Positions 9,972 to 18,804 of a stretch of 64,000 nucleotides of DNA are shown piece after piece. The translations under genes were made by a program, and so were the position numbers. Every line of letters starts with the position of its first letter. Positions within the stretch are counted from its first letter, which is position 1. The notes below the pieces were generated by a model. The model was given only the letters and a program-made list of their open reading frames with translations, had not been told where the DNA came from and searched no databases. This DNA comes from Dehalococcoidia bacterium (GTDB lineage Bacteria > Chloroflexota > Dehalococcoidia > Bin125): the NCBI GenBank assembly GCA_022828105.1, contig JAJEJC010000008.1:62001-126000 (forward strand). Direction: 5' to 3'.

Positions 9972-9995
9972 TCGCATAGCCGACTGGGGGAACAC

Positions 9996-10385
9996 ATGAC
10001 GGATCAGACACCGGACCTCGACGTGCAAATCGGCGACGCCTGCGAGATCGATCCGGCCGCCGGACCGATTGAGGCGTGCGACAACATCGGCGACGGCGAC
10101 CGCGACGTGCTGCTCTACGTCAACGCCTGGTGCGGCGACTGTCGCCGCGCGATCAGATTCCTCGACGAGTTCGAGATTCCCTATCGAACGATCGACCTCG
10201 ACGACCAGCCCGAGGCGGCCGAGATTGTCATGGCGCTCAACCGCGGCAGTCGTTCGGTACCCACGATCGTGGTTGACGGCGAACACGTGGCGACCGAACC
10301 GAGCCGCGTGGAGTTGGCCGGCATCTTCGGCGTCGAGGACGCGGCCTCCGGCGGCGGCGTGCTGGGCCGCTTCCGTCGCGGCTAG
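9996..10385 (+). CDS. Glutaredoxin-like thiol-disulfide protein
   Basis: A 129-residue protein with a glutaredoxin/NrdH-type domain from about residue 42: LLYVNAWCGDCRRAIRFLDE holds the CxxC redox site, IDLDDQPEAA and RSVPTIVVDG hold the cis-Pro loop. About 40 acidic residues precede the domain. The glutaredoxin family reduces disulfides, taking electrons from glutathione, mycothiol or thioredoxin-like donors. It lies 24 bases after pyk and probably shares its transcript. Its TAG stop shares CTAG with the stop of tupC on the opposite strand. Confidence 0.88.
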   Translation: MTDQTPDLDVQIGDACEIDPAAGPIEACDNIGDGDRDVLLYVNAWCGDCRRAIRFLDEFEIPYRTIDLDDQPEAAEIVMALNRGSRSVPTIVVDGEHVATEPSRVELAGIFGVEDAASGGGVLGRFRRG

Positions 10386-11458
10386 TCCGCGTCTTCGATC
10401 ACATGCACGTCGGCGGGTGAGATTCGCGCGATTACCTCGTCGCCGACGGAGAGTCCAAGCTCGTCCCAGGCCGCCCACGGCGCTTCGGCAATGAGCCGCA
10501 GCCGGCCGCTCGCCAATTCGCTGCGGACCACCGGCCCGCGCGGTCTGACTGCTCGCACCGTCGCGCGAATCTGATTGGCTGAACTGTCTTCCTCGCGGCT
10601 GAGCACGATTCGTTCGGGTCGCACGCACAACAACGCCGGCGCGCCCAGTGCAACCGCCTTGGCGGTCGAGGCCAGCCGCACGCCGGCCGCCTGGTAGACG
10701 CCGGACTCCGAACGCCGGCCGGCCCAGACGTTTTCGGTTCCCACGAACTCTGCGACTGCCCGGTCGGCCGGCCGGTCGAATACCTCCGTGGGTTTGCCGG
10801 TCTGCCGCAGCCCGCCCTCGATCAGCAGCGCGGCATGGTCGCCCAGGCGCAGAGCCTCGTCGCGGTCGTGGGTGACGAGAATCGTCGTCGGCCGGGTCTC
10901 GGAGAGGATTTCGGCAAAGTCCTCGATCAGGCTCTCGCGGGTCGGGGCGTCCACACCGGCAAAGGGCTCGTCCAACAGCATGACCTCGGGCTGCGAGGCG
11001 AAGGCACGGGCAAGACTGACCCGCTGTGCCTCGCCGCCTGAGAGTTGACGCGCGTGGCGAGCCGCCAGCGCGCCGATGCCGAAGCGCTCCAGCCAGTGCT
11101 CGGCCAGCTCGCGCCTCCGGCGTCGATCGACGCCGCGAATCCGCAGCGGCAACTCGACGTTGGCGCGCACCGACATGCTCAACAGGAGCGCTTCCTGGAA
11201 GGACGCGGACATGCGCCGGCGGGTGCGCACCGGGTCGGCGTCCATCGGCTCACCGTCGAGCGTCAGCGTGCCGCGGGCCGGATGCAGCACTAGCTGCAGC
11301 GCGCCCAGCAGGGTGGATTTGCCGGAGCCGTTCGGTCCAATCACGACCGTGACCAGTTCGCGGGGGATATCGAGCGCGTCGATCTCCAGCACGTTGAGTC
11401 CGCCGCGTTGCACGACGAGGTCGCGGACCTGCAAGTGGACATCGGAGCGGGATGTCAT
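10382..11458 (-). CDS. tupC: ABC transporter ATPase, tungstate/oxyanion type (TupC-like)
   Basis: The 358-residue ATPase has Walker A GPNGSGKSTLL, signature LSGGEAQRVSLARA, Walker B VMLLDEPFAG and H-loop ILVTHDRDEAL, followed by a C-terminal regulatory TOBE-like domain. ATG 11458 overlaps the tupB stop by four bases. It powers import by TupB with TupA as binding protein. Family resemblance is to tungstate/molybdate importers; the operon with cysDN leaves open that sulfate is the real substrate. The long open frame continuing upstream is a shadow of tupB. Confidence 0.85.
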   Translation of the reverse strand: MTSRSDVHLQVRDLVVQRGGLNVLEIDALDIPRELVTVVIGPNGSGKSTLLGALQLVLHPARGTLTLDGEPMDADPVRTRRRMSASFQEALLLSMSVRANVELPLRIRGVDRRRRRELAEHWLERFGIGALAARHARQLSGGEAQRVSLARAFASQPEVMLLDEPFAGVDAPTRESLIEDFAEILSETRPTTILVTHDRDEALRLGDHAALLIEGGLRQTGKPTEVFDRPADRAVAEFVGTENVWAGRRSESGVYQAAGVRLASTAKAVALGAPALLCVRPERIVLSREEDSSANQIRATVRAVRPRGPVVRSELASGRLRLIAEAPWAAWDELGLSVGDEVIARISPADVHVIEDAD

Positions 11459-12153
11459 GTGACGAACCGTCGCTGCTGAACGGCGGTGAGGAAGAGGTTG
11501 ACGATGAAGGCGAGCACAACCAGCACAAGTGAAAGGGCGATGGCGACTTCGAAGTTGCCGCGTCCGGTTTCGAGCACCGTGGCGGTAGTCAGGACGCGAG
11601 TCTCGCCGGCGAGGTTGCCGCCGACCTGCATTGAGGCGCCGACCTCGGAGATGGCTGCGCCGAATCCGGCCATGACGGCGGCGAGCAGTCCCAGCCGGGT
11701 CTCGCGGATCAGCAGCCAGAGCACCTGCCAGCGGTTGGCGCCCATGGCCCACATCTGGCCGATCAGGCGGGGATTGACTGACTGAATCGAGGCGAGCGAG
11801 AAGCCGATCACCAGCGGCAGGCTGAGCAACAACTGCGCAATGACCATCGCGGTTGGCGTATAGATCAGGTTGAGGTCGCCCAGCGGTCCCGTGCGCCAGA
11901 GGATGAGGGCGACGAGCAGTCCGACGACGACGGGCGGCATACCCATACCGGTGTTGACGGCGGCGACGATCAGTCCGCGCCCGAGGAATCGGCGCAGGGC
12001 GAGGACCGCGCCCAGGGGAATGCCGACGACGAGGGCGAGCGCCGTGGCGGCGGCGGAAATCGCGAGCGTGCGCAACGTGATCTCGATGATCTCGGCGTCG
12101 CCCGACCACCAGAGCCGCGCGGCCTCTCGGATGCCGTCCCAGATCAGGTCCAT
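11455..12153 (-). CDS. tupB: ABC transporter permease, tungstate/oxyanion type (TupB-like)
   Basis: The 232-residue membrane protein has five to six hydrophobic segments and the EAA-type loop GANRWQVLWLLIRETRLGL that contacts the ATPase. The segment GFGAAISEVGASMQVGGNL is typical of TupB. It forms the pore for a periplasmic-binding-protein-dependent oxyanion importer. It lies 28 bases after tupA and overlaps tupC by ATGA. Start ATG 12153. Confidence 0.87.
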   Translation of the reverse strand: MDLIWDGIREAARLWWSGDAEIIEITLRTLAISAAATALALVVGIPLGAVLALRRFLGRGLIVAAVNTGMGMPPVVVGLLVALILWRTGPLGDLNLIYTPTAMVIAQLLLSLPLVIGFSLASIQSVNPRLIGQMWAMGANRWQVLWLLIRETRLGLLAAVMAGFGAAISEVGASMQVGGNLAGETRVLTTATVLETGRGNFEVAIALSLVLVVLAFIVNLFLTAVQQRRFVT

Positions 12154-12181
12154 GCGGCGATCCTATCTGCGGGCATCCGCT

Positions 12182-13066
12182 TCAGTCGGCTCCCCCGCGG
12201 GCGGCGATGGCCTGCTCCGTGTCATGGGCGGCGGGAATGAAAAGCGGCTGCCCGTACCTGTCGCGCAGGTAGTTGCCGATCATCACCTGGATGTCGTCGC
12301 GGACGAGGAAATCGGCGAACTGCTGCGATGCGCTGGTGTTGATGCGGCCCTTGTCTCCGTCGACGAGCATGACGCTGTAGAAGTTGAGCAACAGCGGATC
12401 GCCTTCGACCAGGGTCAACAGGTCCGCGATGTCGGCCGACAGGGACAGGTAGGTGCCTCGGTCGGTGAGGGCATACGCCCCGCGCTGATTGGCGACCGTG
12501 AGCGTTGCGGACATGCCCTGACCGACTTCGAGATACCAGTCGTCCGATTCGACCGACGGCGCAAGGCCGATGTCCGACCAGAGGGCCAGTTCTTTCTTGT
12601 GCGTGCCACTGTCGTCGCCTCTCGAGGCGAACGTTTCGCCGGAGTCGGCGATCTGAGCGAGCGCGGTCGAGACATCGGACAACCCCATCACACGCGCCGG
12701 ATCGTCTGCAGGACCGACGATGACGAAGTCGTTGTAAGCGACCAGGATGCGGTCGGTCACGTCTCCCGCCTCGACCAGGACCCGCTCGGCGTCCGGCGCG
12801 TGGGTGAGCAGAAGGTCGGCGTTGCCGTCCGCGCCCATGCGTAGCGCGGCGCCGGTACCGACGGCGATGATCTTGACGCTGACGCCGGTTTCTTCTTCAA
12901 AGATCGGGACGAGCTCGTCGAGCAGTCCCGAGTCGTTGAGGGAAGTGGTGGTGGCAAGGATCAACTCGTCCTTGTTGTAGTCGAGGTCCGATCCGCAAGC
13001 GGCGGCCGCAATGACGGCGGCGAGCAGAACCAGCGCAACCAGGCCCAGCAGCGGTGCTCGGCTCAT
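12182..13066 (-). CDS. tupA: Tungstate-type ABC substrate-binding lipoprotein (TupA-like)
   Basis: About 294 residues. A signal peptide ends in the lipobox AAAC (Cys near residue 24), so the protein is membrane-anchored outside the cytoplasm. The mature part has ATTTSLNDSGLLDELVPIFE, VGTGAALRMGADGNADLLL and ASRGDDSGTHKKE, the oxyanion-binding motifs of the TupA family. GGGAGGA precedes two tandem ATGs (13069 and 13066); the second has better spacing. It follows cysN by 27 bases in the same direction. Sulfate or molybdate specificity cannot be excluded. Confidence 0.88.
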   Translation of the reverse strand: MSRAPLLGLVALVLLAAVIAAAACGSDLDYNKDELILATTTSLNDSGLLDELVPIFEEETGVSVKIIAVGTGAALRMGADGNADLLLTHAPDAERVLVEAGDVTDRILVAYNDFVIVGPADDPARVMGLSDVSTALAQIADSGETFASRGDDSGTHKKELALWSDIGLAPSVESDDWYLEVGQGMSATLTVANQRGAYALTDRGTYLSLSADIADLLTLVEGDPLLLNFYSVMLVDGDKGRINTSASQQFADFLVRDDIQVMIGNYLRDRYGQPLFIPAAHDTEQAIAARGGAD

Positions 13067-13093
13067 CATTCCTCCCGAGTGGCCTGTGACGCG

Positions 13094-14398
13094 CTACTCG
13101 CCGGAGGTGATCATCCCCGCTCCGACTGTGGCCGAGGTCGCTTCATCGATCAGGATGAAGGCGCCGGTTTCCCGCGACTCAGCGTATGGGTCGATGGATA
13201 CAGGCGCCATGAGCCGCAAACGCACGCGCCCAATCTCATTGAGCGATAGCTGCGACGCCGTGAGGTCGTATTCGAGGCTGTTGACATCGAGCCGGGCGGT
13301 GACCTCTTCAACCAGCGCGCGTGTCGTCTGCGTGGCGTGCTTGATCACGAGCCGGTCGCGTTCGCGCAGCGGCGCGCGTTCGCTCATCCAGCAGATGTGG
13401 GCGTCGATCATGGACGCGGCGACCGGCGGATGCTCGGCCGAGACGATCATCGATCCTCGGCGCACATCGAGGTCGTCGGCGAGCCGGATGGTGACCGCCA
13501 TCGGAGGCGTCGCTGCCTGGAGTTGCGCTTCGTAGCTCTCAATTGCGCTGACGGTTGTCTCTGCGCCGGAGGGCATGACCGCCACGCGGTCGCCGACGCG
13601 CAGCACGCCCGAAGCCATCGTGCCGGCGTAGCCGCGATAGTCGTGGAACTCATCGCGCAGCGGTCGAATGACGTACTGGACGGGGAAGCGAGCGGCGTCG
13701 TGTTGGGGCGGTTCGGAGGCTTCCAACGTCTCCAGCAGTTCGAGCAACGGCGGCCCCTCGTACCAGGGCATGCGATCGGACGCTTCGACCACCCAGTCGC
13801 CGAGCTTGGCGGAGATTGGGATCGTCCGCACATCGGTGACGCCCATGCGCGAGGCGAATCGCGTCAGCTCTTCGGCGATCCGATCGAAGGTGGCGCGGTC
13901 CCAGTCGACCAGGTCCATCTTGTTGACGCAGAGAACGAAGTGGCGGATGCCGAGCAGGCTGGAGATGTAGGCGTGGCGACGGGTCTGTTCGACGATGCCC
14001 TTGCGAGCGTCAACGAGCAACAGCGTGGCGTCGGCGGTCGACGCGCCGGTGACCATGTTGCGGGTGTACTGCACATGGCCCGGCGTGTCGGCGAGGATGA
14101 ACTTGCGCCGCGGCGTGGAGAAGTAGCGGTAGGCGACATCGATCGTGATGCCCTGTTCGCGCTCGGACCGCAGCCCGTCGGTCAGGTAGGCCAGATTGAC
14201 ATCGTCCTCGCCGCGCGTGCGCGAGGTGCGTTCAATCGCTTCCATCTGGTCGATGAAGGTCTGCTTGGAGTCGTAGAGCAGGCGGCCGATCAGGGTGGAC
14301 TTGCCGTCGTCGACCGATCCGGCGGTAGCGAGTCGGAGCAGTGAGCGGTGATCGGGGCCAAGAACGTCCGCGCGGGCGTCAGGAGCGGCGGTGGTCAT
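13094..14398 (-). CDS. cysN: Sulfate adenylyltransferase subunit 1 (GTPase)
   Basis: The 434-residue GTPase has the P-loop GSVDDGKSTLIGRLLYDSK, the switch segment ADTPGHVQYTRNMVTG and NKMDLVDW, followed by EF-Tu-like beta-barrel domains. With CysD it makes adenosine 5'-phosphosulfate from ATP and sulfate, driven by GTP hydrolysis. No APS-kinase (CysC) extension is fused. Its ATG shares a base with the cysD TGA (TGATG). tupA follows 27 bases downstream. Confidence 0.96.
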   Translation of the reverse strand: MTTAAPDARADVLGPDHRSLLRLATAGSVDDGKSTLIGRLLYDSKQTFIDQMEAIERTSRTRGEDDVNLAYLTDGLRSEREQGITIDVAYRYFSTPRRKFILADTPGHVQYTRNMVTGASTADATLLLVDARKGIVEQTRRHAYISSLLGIRHFVLCVNKMDLVDWDRATFDRIAEELTRFASRMGVTDVRTIPISAKLGDWVVEASDRMPWYEGPPLLELLETLEASEPPQHDAARFPVQYVIRPLRDEFHDYRGYAGTMASGVLRVGDRVAVMPSGAETTVSAIESYEAQLQAATPPMAVTIRLADDLDVRRGSMIVSAEHPPVAASMIDAHICWMSERAPLRERDRLVIKHATQTTRALVEEVTARLDVNSLEYDLTASQLSLNEIGRVRLRLMAPVSIDPYAESRETGAFILIDEATSATVGAGMITSGE

Positions 14399-15321
14399 CA
14401 GAAGTAGCCCTCCCGCTTACGGTCTTCCATGGCAGCCTCTGAGAAGCGGTCGTCGGCCCGGGTCTCGCCACGCTCGGTGATGCGCGTGGCCGCGATCTCG
14501 GCGACGACCTGCTCCAGAGTTTCGGCCTCGGACCGGACGCCGGCGGTACAGGTCATGTCCCCCACGGTGCGGAAGCGAACGCGGGCAGGGAACGGATCTT
14601 CGCCGGGCAGCCGAGGGACGAACTCGGAGGCCGGGAAGAGCATTCGGTCGCGCTCGAACATCTGGCGCTCGTGAGCGAAGTAGATCGAGGGAATCTCGAG
14701 GTCCTCGCGCTTGATGTACTGCCAGACATCGAGCTCGGTCCAATTGGAAAGCGGGAAGGCGCGGATGTGTTCGCCGCGGTTGAGGCGTCCGTTGTAGAGA
14801 CTCCAGAGCTCGGGCCGCTGGTTGGACGGATCCCACTGACCAAAGGCGTCGCGGAAGGAGAAGATGCGCTCCTTGGCGCGCGCCTTTTCCTCATCGCGGC
14901 GAGCGCCGCCGAAGAGTGCATCGAAGTTGTGCTCGGCGATCGCATCGAGCAGGGTGACGGTTTGCAGCCGGTTGCGGGACGCGCGTGGTCCGACTTCTTC
15001 GACGACGCGACCCTGGTCGATCGACTCCTGGACCGACGCCACGATCAGCTCGACATCCAGCTCGGCGGCGCGGCGGTCTCGGAACTCGATCGCCTCGGGA
15101 AAGTTGTGTCCCGTGTCGACGTGCATCACCGGGAAGGGGATGCGCGCTGGCCAGAAGGCCTTCTCCGCCAGCCGCAACAGGACGATCGAGTCCTTGCCGC
15201 CGGAAAAGAGCAGGCAGGGCCGCTCACACTCCGCCGCGACTTCGCGGATGATGTGGATGGCTTCGGCCTCGAGCCAGGACAGGGTGTCCAGCGAGGCGGG
15301 CCGGGTCGCCGCCGTAGTCAT
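14398..15321 (-). CDS. cysD: Sulfate adenylyltransferase subunit 2
   Basis: The 307-residue protein contains LFSGGKDSIVLLRLA, the PP-loop that binds ATP, then FPVMHVDTGHNFPE and FGGARRDEEKARAKER, all hallmarks of CysD. It catalyses adenylyl transfer to sulfate in assimilation. ATG 15321 is preferred because GAGGAAG stands just before it; a TTG at 15339 would lengthen it by six residues. It is the first gene of a likely five-gene unit cysD-cysN-tupA-tupB-tupC. Downstream reductase genes (cysH, sir) are not in the window. Confidence 0.96.
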   Translation of the reverse strand: MTTAATRPASLDTLSWLEAEAIHIIREVAAECERPCLLFSGGKDSIVLLRLAEKAFWPARIPFPVMHVDTGHNFPEAIEFRDRRAAELDVELIVASVQESIDQGRVVEEVGPRASRNRLQTVTLLDAIAEHNFDALFGGARRDEEKARAKERIFSFRDAFGQWDPSNQRPELWSLYNGRLNRGEHIRAFPLSNWTELDVWQYIKREDLEIPSIYFAHERQMFERDRMLFPASEFVPRLPGEDPFPARVRFRTVGDMTCTAGVRSEAETLEQVVAEIAATRITERGETRADDRFSEAAMEDRKREGYF

Positions 15322-15350
15322 TGCTTCCTCGCAGTCCAAACCGCACTAAT

Positions 15351-15382
15351 CTTACTATCTTGGTAAACATTACCTGCTTACT
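15351..15382. promoter_or_regulatory. Candidate operator between cysD and MOSC gene
   Basis: An A/T-rich island in a GC-rich region. GGTAA-ACA-TTACC (15362-15374) is a perfect 5-3-5 palindrome, and CTTACT occurs as a direct repeat on both sides (15351-15356 and 15377-15382). It sits between divergent genes and could bind a sulfur-responsive repressor or activator. The regulator is unknown. Confidence 0.45.
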
Positions 15383-15463
15383 GAGATATGGACGATTGGC
15401 TAGTCTGCACGGCAGTGCCGCGAGACACAGAATTCGCCGACGAGCAACGGGAAGAGGCGCCAG

Positions 15464-16339
15464 ATGGCAGTGCAATCAGTGGGCCGGGTGAGTCAGCTCT
15501 GGCGGTATCCGGTCAAGTCGATGGCCGGTGAACAACTTGAAAGTGTCAAGATCGACCACAACGGCGTCGCCGGCGATCGCGGCTGGGCCGTGCGCGAGGT
15601 CGAGGCCGATGTCACGCGCAACGCCCGTGAGATGCCGAAGCTGCTGCAATTCGCGTCCGCCTACACCGAGTCGCCGAGCTTTGAACGTCGGTCGCCGGCT
15701 GTCACAATCACCACACCCGACAACGCGCAGGTCCAGTCCGCCGACGCGGATCGCGATCGGCAGCTCAGCGAGATCCTCGGCCGTCCGGTGATGCTGACGC
15801 CGCTGCATCCGGCCGACGATCTGGCCTGGTACGCGCGCGGACAGATGCCGGAAGGCGTCGACCCGATGGCGGCGCTGCGCCAGTTGATGGGCATGGAAGA
15901 AGACGATCCGCTGCCGGACTTCTCCGGCATCCCGGAGGCCCTGCAGAGCTTCTCGACGCCGCCGGGCACGTACTTCGACTGCTACCCGATCCACATCATG
16001 ACGACATCGTCGCTCGACACGCTGGCGGGCGTCGGCGGCGGTGACGATGTGGACGTGCGTCGCTTCCGTCCCAACGTGCTGATCGACACCGGCGAAGCGG
16101 AAGGACTGCTGGAGGTCGACTGGACCGGCAAGCGGCTGCGTCTGGGCGAGGTCGTGATCGAGATGATGACCACGACCGTGCGCTGCTCGGTGCCGGCGCA
16201 TTCGCAGCGGGCGTTCGGATCGAGCCGCGCCGTAGGCCGCGCGCTGATCGAGCACACGAAGCAGCACCTCGGCAGCTACTGCAACGTCCTCGAAGGCGGA
16301 GCCGTCAATGTCGGCGACGAGGTTGCGTTGATCGACTAG
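15464..16339 (+). CDS. MOSC domain protein
   Basis: The 291-residue protein begins with the MOSC N-terminal beta-barrel signature (VSQLWRYPVKSMAGEQLESV) and continues with DHNGVAGDRGWAVRE. The C-terminal part has FRPNVLIDTGEAEG and a Cys in TTTVRCSVPAHSQ at the position where MOSC proteins carry the sulfur-binding or cofactor-facing Cys. The family includes molybdenum-cofactor sulfurases and YcbX-like reductases. A GGAAGAGG site precedes ATG 15464. It is divergent from the cysDN-tup operon, so sulfur or molybdenum/tungsten metabolism is a plausible shared theme. Confidence 0.85.
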   Translation: MAVQSVGRVSQLWRYPVKSMAGEQLESVKIDHNGVAGDRGWAVREVEADVTRNAREMPKLLQFASAYTESPSFERRSPAVTITTPDNAQVQSADADRDRQLSEILGRPVMLTPLHPADDLAWYARGQMPEGVDPMAALRQLMGMEEDDPLPDFSGIPEALQSFSTPPGTYFDCYPIHIMTTSSLDTLAGVGGGDDVDVRRFRPNVLIDTGEAEGLLEVDWTGKRLRLGEVVIEMMTTTVRCSVPAHSQRAFGSSRAVGRALIEHTKQHLGSYCNVLEGGAVNVGDEVALID

Positions 16340-17820
16340 CCGGCGGCCGCCACGTCGACGACTTCCGTGTCGGCGTGGAATGCTTGCCAGGCGAACCAGA
16401 AATGGTCCGAGTGGATCACGCGGGTGAGTTGCGCGCCCTCCAGCTCGCCGCTGATTGCGCGACCGAAGATGTCCCAGACCGAGCCGGTTTGCTCGTCGAT
16501 GAACGTGCGGCCGCTCGGATCGTCGGGGTTCGGCAGAAACGCGAAGATCCGGCCGTCGAGCGCTGTCTCGAACACCGCGGTGGCGCCGACTTCCCGCGCC
16601 TGGCTGATCACACTGGCATCGAGCGCCGAACGCGCGCCCGGCGTCCAGAAGACGACGAGGTCGATGCCGTCGAAGGTGTCGTGTACGACCGGTTGGCCCT
16701 GCAGGAACGACCAGGAGTAAGCAATCGCCGCGCCGGACGGCCCCTCTATCGCGACCACTCGCTCAGCCGGCGGCAGGCGCGGGTCGACCGAATCGCGGTC
16801 GAAGAAAAAGCCGTAGGGGCCGCCGTCGGTCGGATTGTCGTAGCCGCGATAGGGATTCTGTCCGTAGGAGGGGGGCCAGCCGGTCTCGCGCGAGAGCACG
16901 AGCGCGTCGGGGTAGGCCGAGCGCAGTTGTCCGACGCTGACCACCGAGGCCGGCAGGTACTGGAGTCGCGCCCCGACCATCCGTCCGACGATTGCGCGGC
17001 CTGACGACTGCTGCCAGAGCGACTCGGTGTTGCGGTCGTACATGACCAGGTCGGAGTTGCGCAGCAGGCCGGAGACGCCGAACTGGTAGACCGTCTCGCC
17101 GATCTGCGACTCGAACGCGATGGCCGTGTTGCAGAGCGGACAGAAGGTGACCGTAACGGGGATCCCGCCGACGACGTCGTTGACGATCTCATGCCAGGTG
17201 AGGATTTCCAGCGGATATCCGCGCACGTCGCCGTTGACGTTGATCTGCACCAGCGGGATGTTGTCGTCGTAGTAGGTCGAGGCCTCGGCCAGGGTGACGT
17301 AGCGCGGTCCGCTGAGCGCGGGGATGGCGTCGCGAACGGCGCCCTGAAGCAGTTCGTCGAACTCGACGATGCGGATGCCCCACTCGGTCGACCAGTCGCG
17401 ACCGTAGACAGGATGACGCTGGTCGTCGCGGATGATCGGTATGCCTTCGCCCGTCTCGGCGGCGTCGCGGGGGAGAAACGTAGGACGCTCTGCGCCGGCA
17501 GCGGCGGTCTGTTGCTCGCGTTGGTCGTCTTGCGCCGGCTGCGCTTGCCGAGATTGCTGCGCCAGTTGTTCTTGTTGTTCTTGCTGGGCGACTGATTGCG
17601 CTTCTCTCTGTGCCGGCTGTTGCTGGGCCGTCGGTTGCTGATCCTGCTGGGTGGACGGCTGCGCGTCCTGCGCGCCCGATTGCGGTTGGGGTTGTGCCTG
17701 TTGGATGTCGTCGGTGCAGGCGGAGGCGGCGAGCAGCAGAGCCATGGCGGCGGCGAGGGCGAGCAGTGTGATCGTGCGTGCGCGGCTCACCATTCGCAGG
17801 GAGTTTCGTATGCTCTGCAT
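16336..17820 (-). CDS. DUF3179 lipoprotein
   Basis: A 494-residue exported lipoprotein. A signal peptide ends at AASAC (Cys near residue 34), followed by about 75 residues of Gln/Ala/Pro-rich linker. The DUF3179 domain then shows WHEIVNDVVGGIPVTVTFCP, LCNTAIAFE, FGVSGLLRNSDLVMYDRNT and a later GYDNP segment. The conserved His plus CxxC suggest a metal or haem-like site, but the family's function is unknown. Start is ATG 17820, with TATCCT seven bases upstream. The stop overlaps that of the MOSC gene in CTAG. A second DUF3179 gene is at 48866. Confidence 0.88.
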   Translation of the reverse strand: MQSIRNSLRMVSRARTITLLALAAAMALLLAASACTDDIQQAQPQPQSGAQDAQPSTQQDQQPTAQQQPAQREAQSVAQQEQQEQLAQQSRQAQPAQDDQREQQTAAAGAERPTFLPRDAAETGEGIPIIRDDQRHPVYGRDWSTEWGIRIVEFDELLQGAVRDAIPALSGPRYVTLAEASTYYDDNIPLVQINVNGDVRGYPLEILTWHEIVNDVVGGIPVTVTFCPLCNTAIAFESQIGETVYQFGVSGLLRNSDLVMYDRNTESLWQQSSGRAIVGRMVGARLQYLPASVVSVGQLRSAYPDALVLSRETGWPPSYGQNPYRGYDNPTDGGPYGFFFDRDSVDPRLPPAERVVAIEGPSGAAIAYSWSFLQGQPVVHDTFDGIDLVVFWTPGARSALDASVISQAREVGATAVFETALDGRIFAFLPNPDDPSGRTFIDEQTGSVWDIFGRAISGELEGAQLTRVIHSDHFWFAWQAFHADTEVVDVAAAG

Positions 17821-17827
17821 CAGATTG

Positions 17828-17833
17828 AGGATA
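17828..17833 (-). promoter_or_regulatory. -10 box for a leaderless DUF3179 transcript
   Basis: On the minus strand TATCCT lies seven bases before ATG 17820, with no Shine-Dalgarno sequence between them. Confidence 0.5.
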
Positions 17834-17847
17834 TGCGGAGTTGAAGC

Positions 17848-18279
17848 ATGGCGGACGACCCCAACGCCGACTGGCAGCAGGATCGCCGCGCGGTGCTTGA
17901 GGCGAATCGGGCGTTTTACGAGGCGTTCAACGATCGCGACGTCGAAGCGATGGCCGACCTCTGGCTGCGCAGTGACGAGGTGACCTGCATTCATCCGCAT
18001 CGCAATGTGACCAGAGGTCACGCCGATGTGCAGCGCACGTGGCGAGCGATCCTGACGAATCCCGATCAGCCGAAGATCGTCTTCGCCGCCGAGGATGCGC
18101 GGGTGGTCGGCGACATCGGGATTGTGGCCGGCCGCGAGGTGGTCGCGGGCGTGCCGATTGTCGCGACCAACATCTACCAGCGCTCGGACCGCGCCGACGA
18201 GACCGACAACGCCGACACGCCAACCGACACGTGGCTGCTGATCCACCATCACGGCAGCCCCGTGCTGCACACCGAGTAA
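17848..18279 (+). CDS. SnoaL/NTF2-like domain protein
   Basis: The 143-residue protein shows the NTF2-like pattern: an N-terminal helix VLEANRAFYEAFNDRDVEAM, then DLWLRSDEVTCIHPHRNVTRG, a second helix around DVQRTWRAIL, and beta strands ending WLLIHHHGSPV. This fold forms a cone-shaped pocket used by SnoaL-type cyclases, isomerases and stress proteins. The substrate is unknown. A GGAG site lies shortly before ATG 17848. It is divergent from the DUF3179 gene and 20 bases upstream of bcp, with which it may be co-transcribed. Confidence 0.82.
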   Translation: MADDPNADWQQDRRAVLEANRAFYEAFNDRDVEAMADLWLRSDEVTCIHPHRNVTRGHADVQRTWRAILTNPDQPKIVFAAEDARVVGDIGIVAGREVVAGVPIVATNIYQRSDRADETDNADTPTDTWLLIHHHGSPVLHTE

Positions 18280-18299
18280 CCGACCGAAAGTAGGAACAC

Positions 18300-18773
18300 A
18301 TGCCCGTCACGCTTGCCAAAGGCGACCAGGCCCCGGATTTCCAACTCGCCGATCAGGACGGCGAAATGCACAAGCTGGCCGACTACGCCGGACAGACCGT
18401 CGTGCTCTACTTCTATCCGCGCGACGACACGCCGGGCTGCACGAAACAAGCCTGCTCGTTTCGAGACGACATGGAAGAGATCGAGGCCGAGGGCGCGGTG
18501 GTGCTGGGCGTCTCGACCGACAGCGCCGAGTCGCACCAACAGTTCCGCCAAAAGTTCGATCTAAACTTCCCGCTTCTGGTCGACGAAGAGGCCGAGGTAG
18601 CCACGCGCTACGGCGCTTGGGGCGAGAAGGTGTTGTACGGGCGCAAGAGCATAGGCATGACCCGTGCTACATTCGTCATCGGACCGGACGGCGTGCTGAC
18701 GAAAGTCTGGAAACGCGCCAAAGCGGCCGATCACGGCCAGGCGGTCCTCAAGGCCCTGCGAACAGGCCGCTAG
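18300..18773 (+). CDS. bcp: Peroxiredoxin, Bcp/PrxQ type
   Basis: The 157-residue thioredoxin-fold protein has YFYPRDDTPGCTKQACSFRD, in which the first Cys is the peroxidatic and the second, five residues later, the resolving Cys of the PrxQ class. The C-terminal RATFVIGPDGVLTKVWKR is also conserved. It reduces hydroperoxides using thioredoxin. Start is ATG 18300. Partners such as thioredoxin are not nearby, but a ferredoxin-thioredoxin reductase lies at 26310. Confidence 0.94.
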   Translation: MPVTLAKGDQAPDFQLADQDGEMHKLADYAGQTVVLYFYPRDDTPGCTKQACSFRDDMEEIEAEGAVVLGVSTDSAESHQQFRQKFDLNFPLLVDEEAEVATRYGAWGEKVLYGRKSIGMTRATFVIGPDGVLTKVWKRAKAADHGQAVLKALRTGR

Positions 18774-18804
18774 CAGCACAACGTTCGCCTAGATCGATTG
18801 TTTG

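Noticed and set aside
11459-12109. Long open frame continuing upstream of tupC
   Set aside because: It is an out-of-frame shadow of tupB, with Arg/Pro/Ala-rich text; the ATPase starts at ATG 11458.
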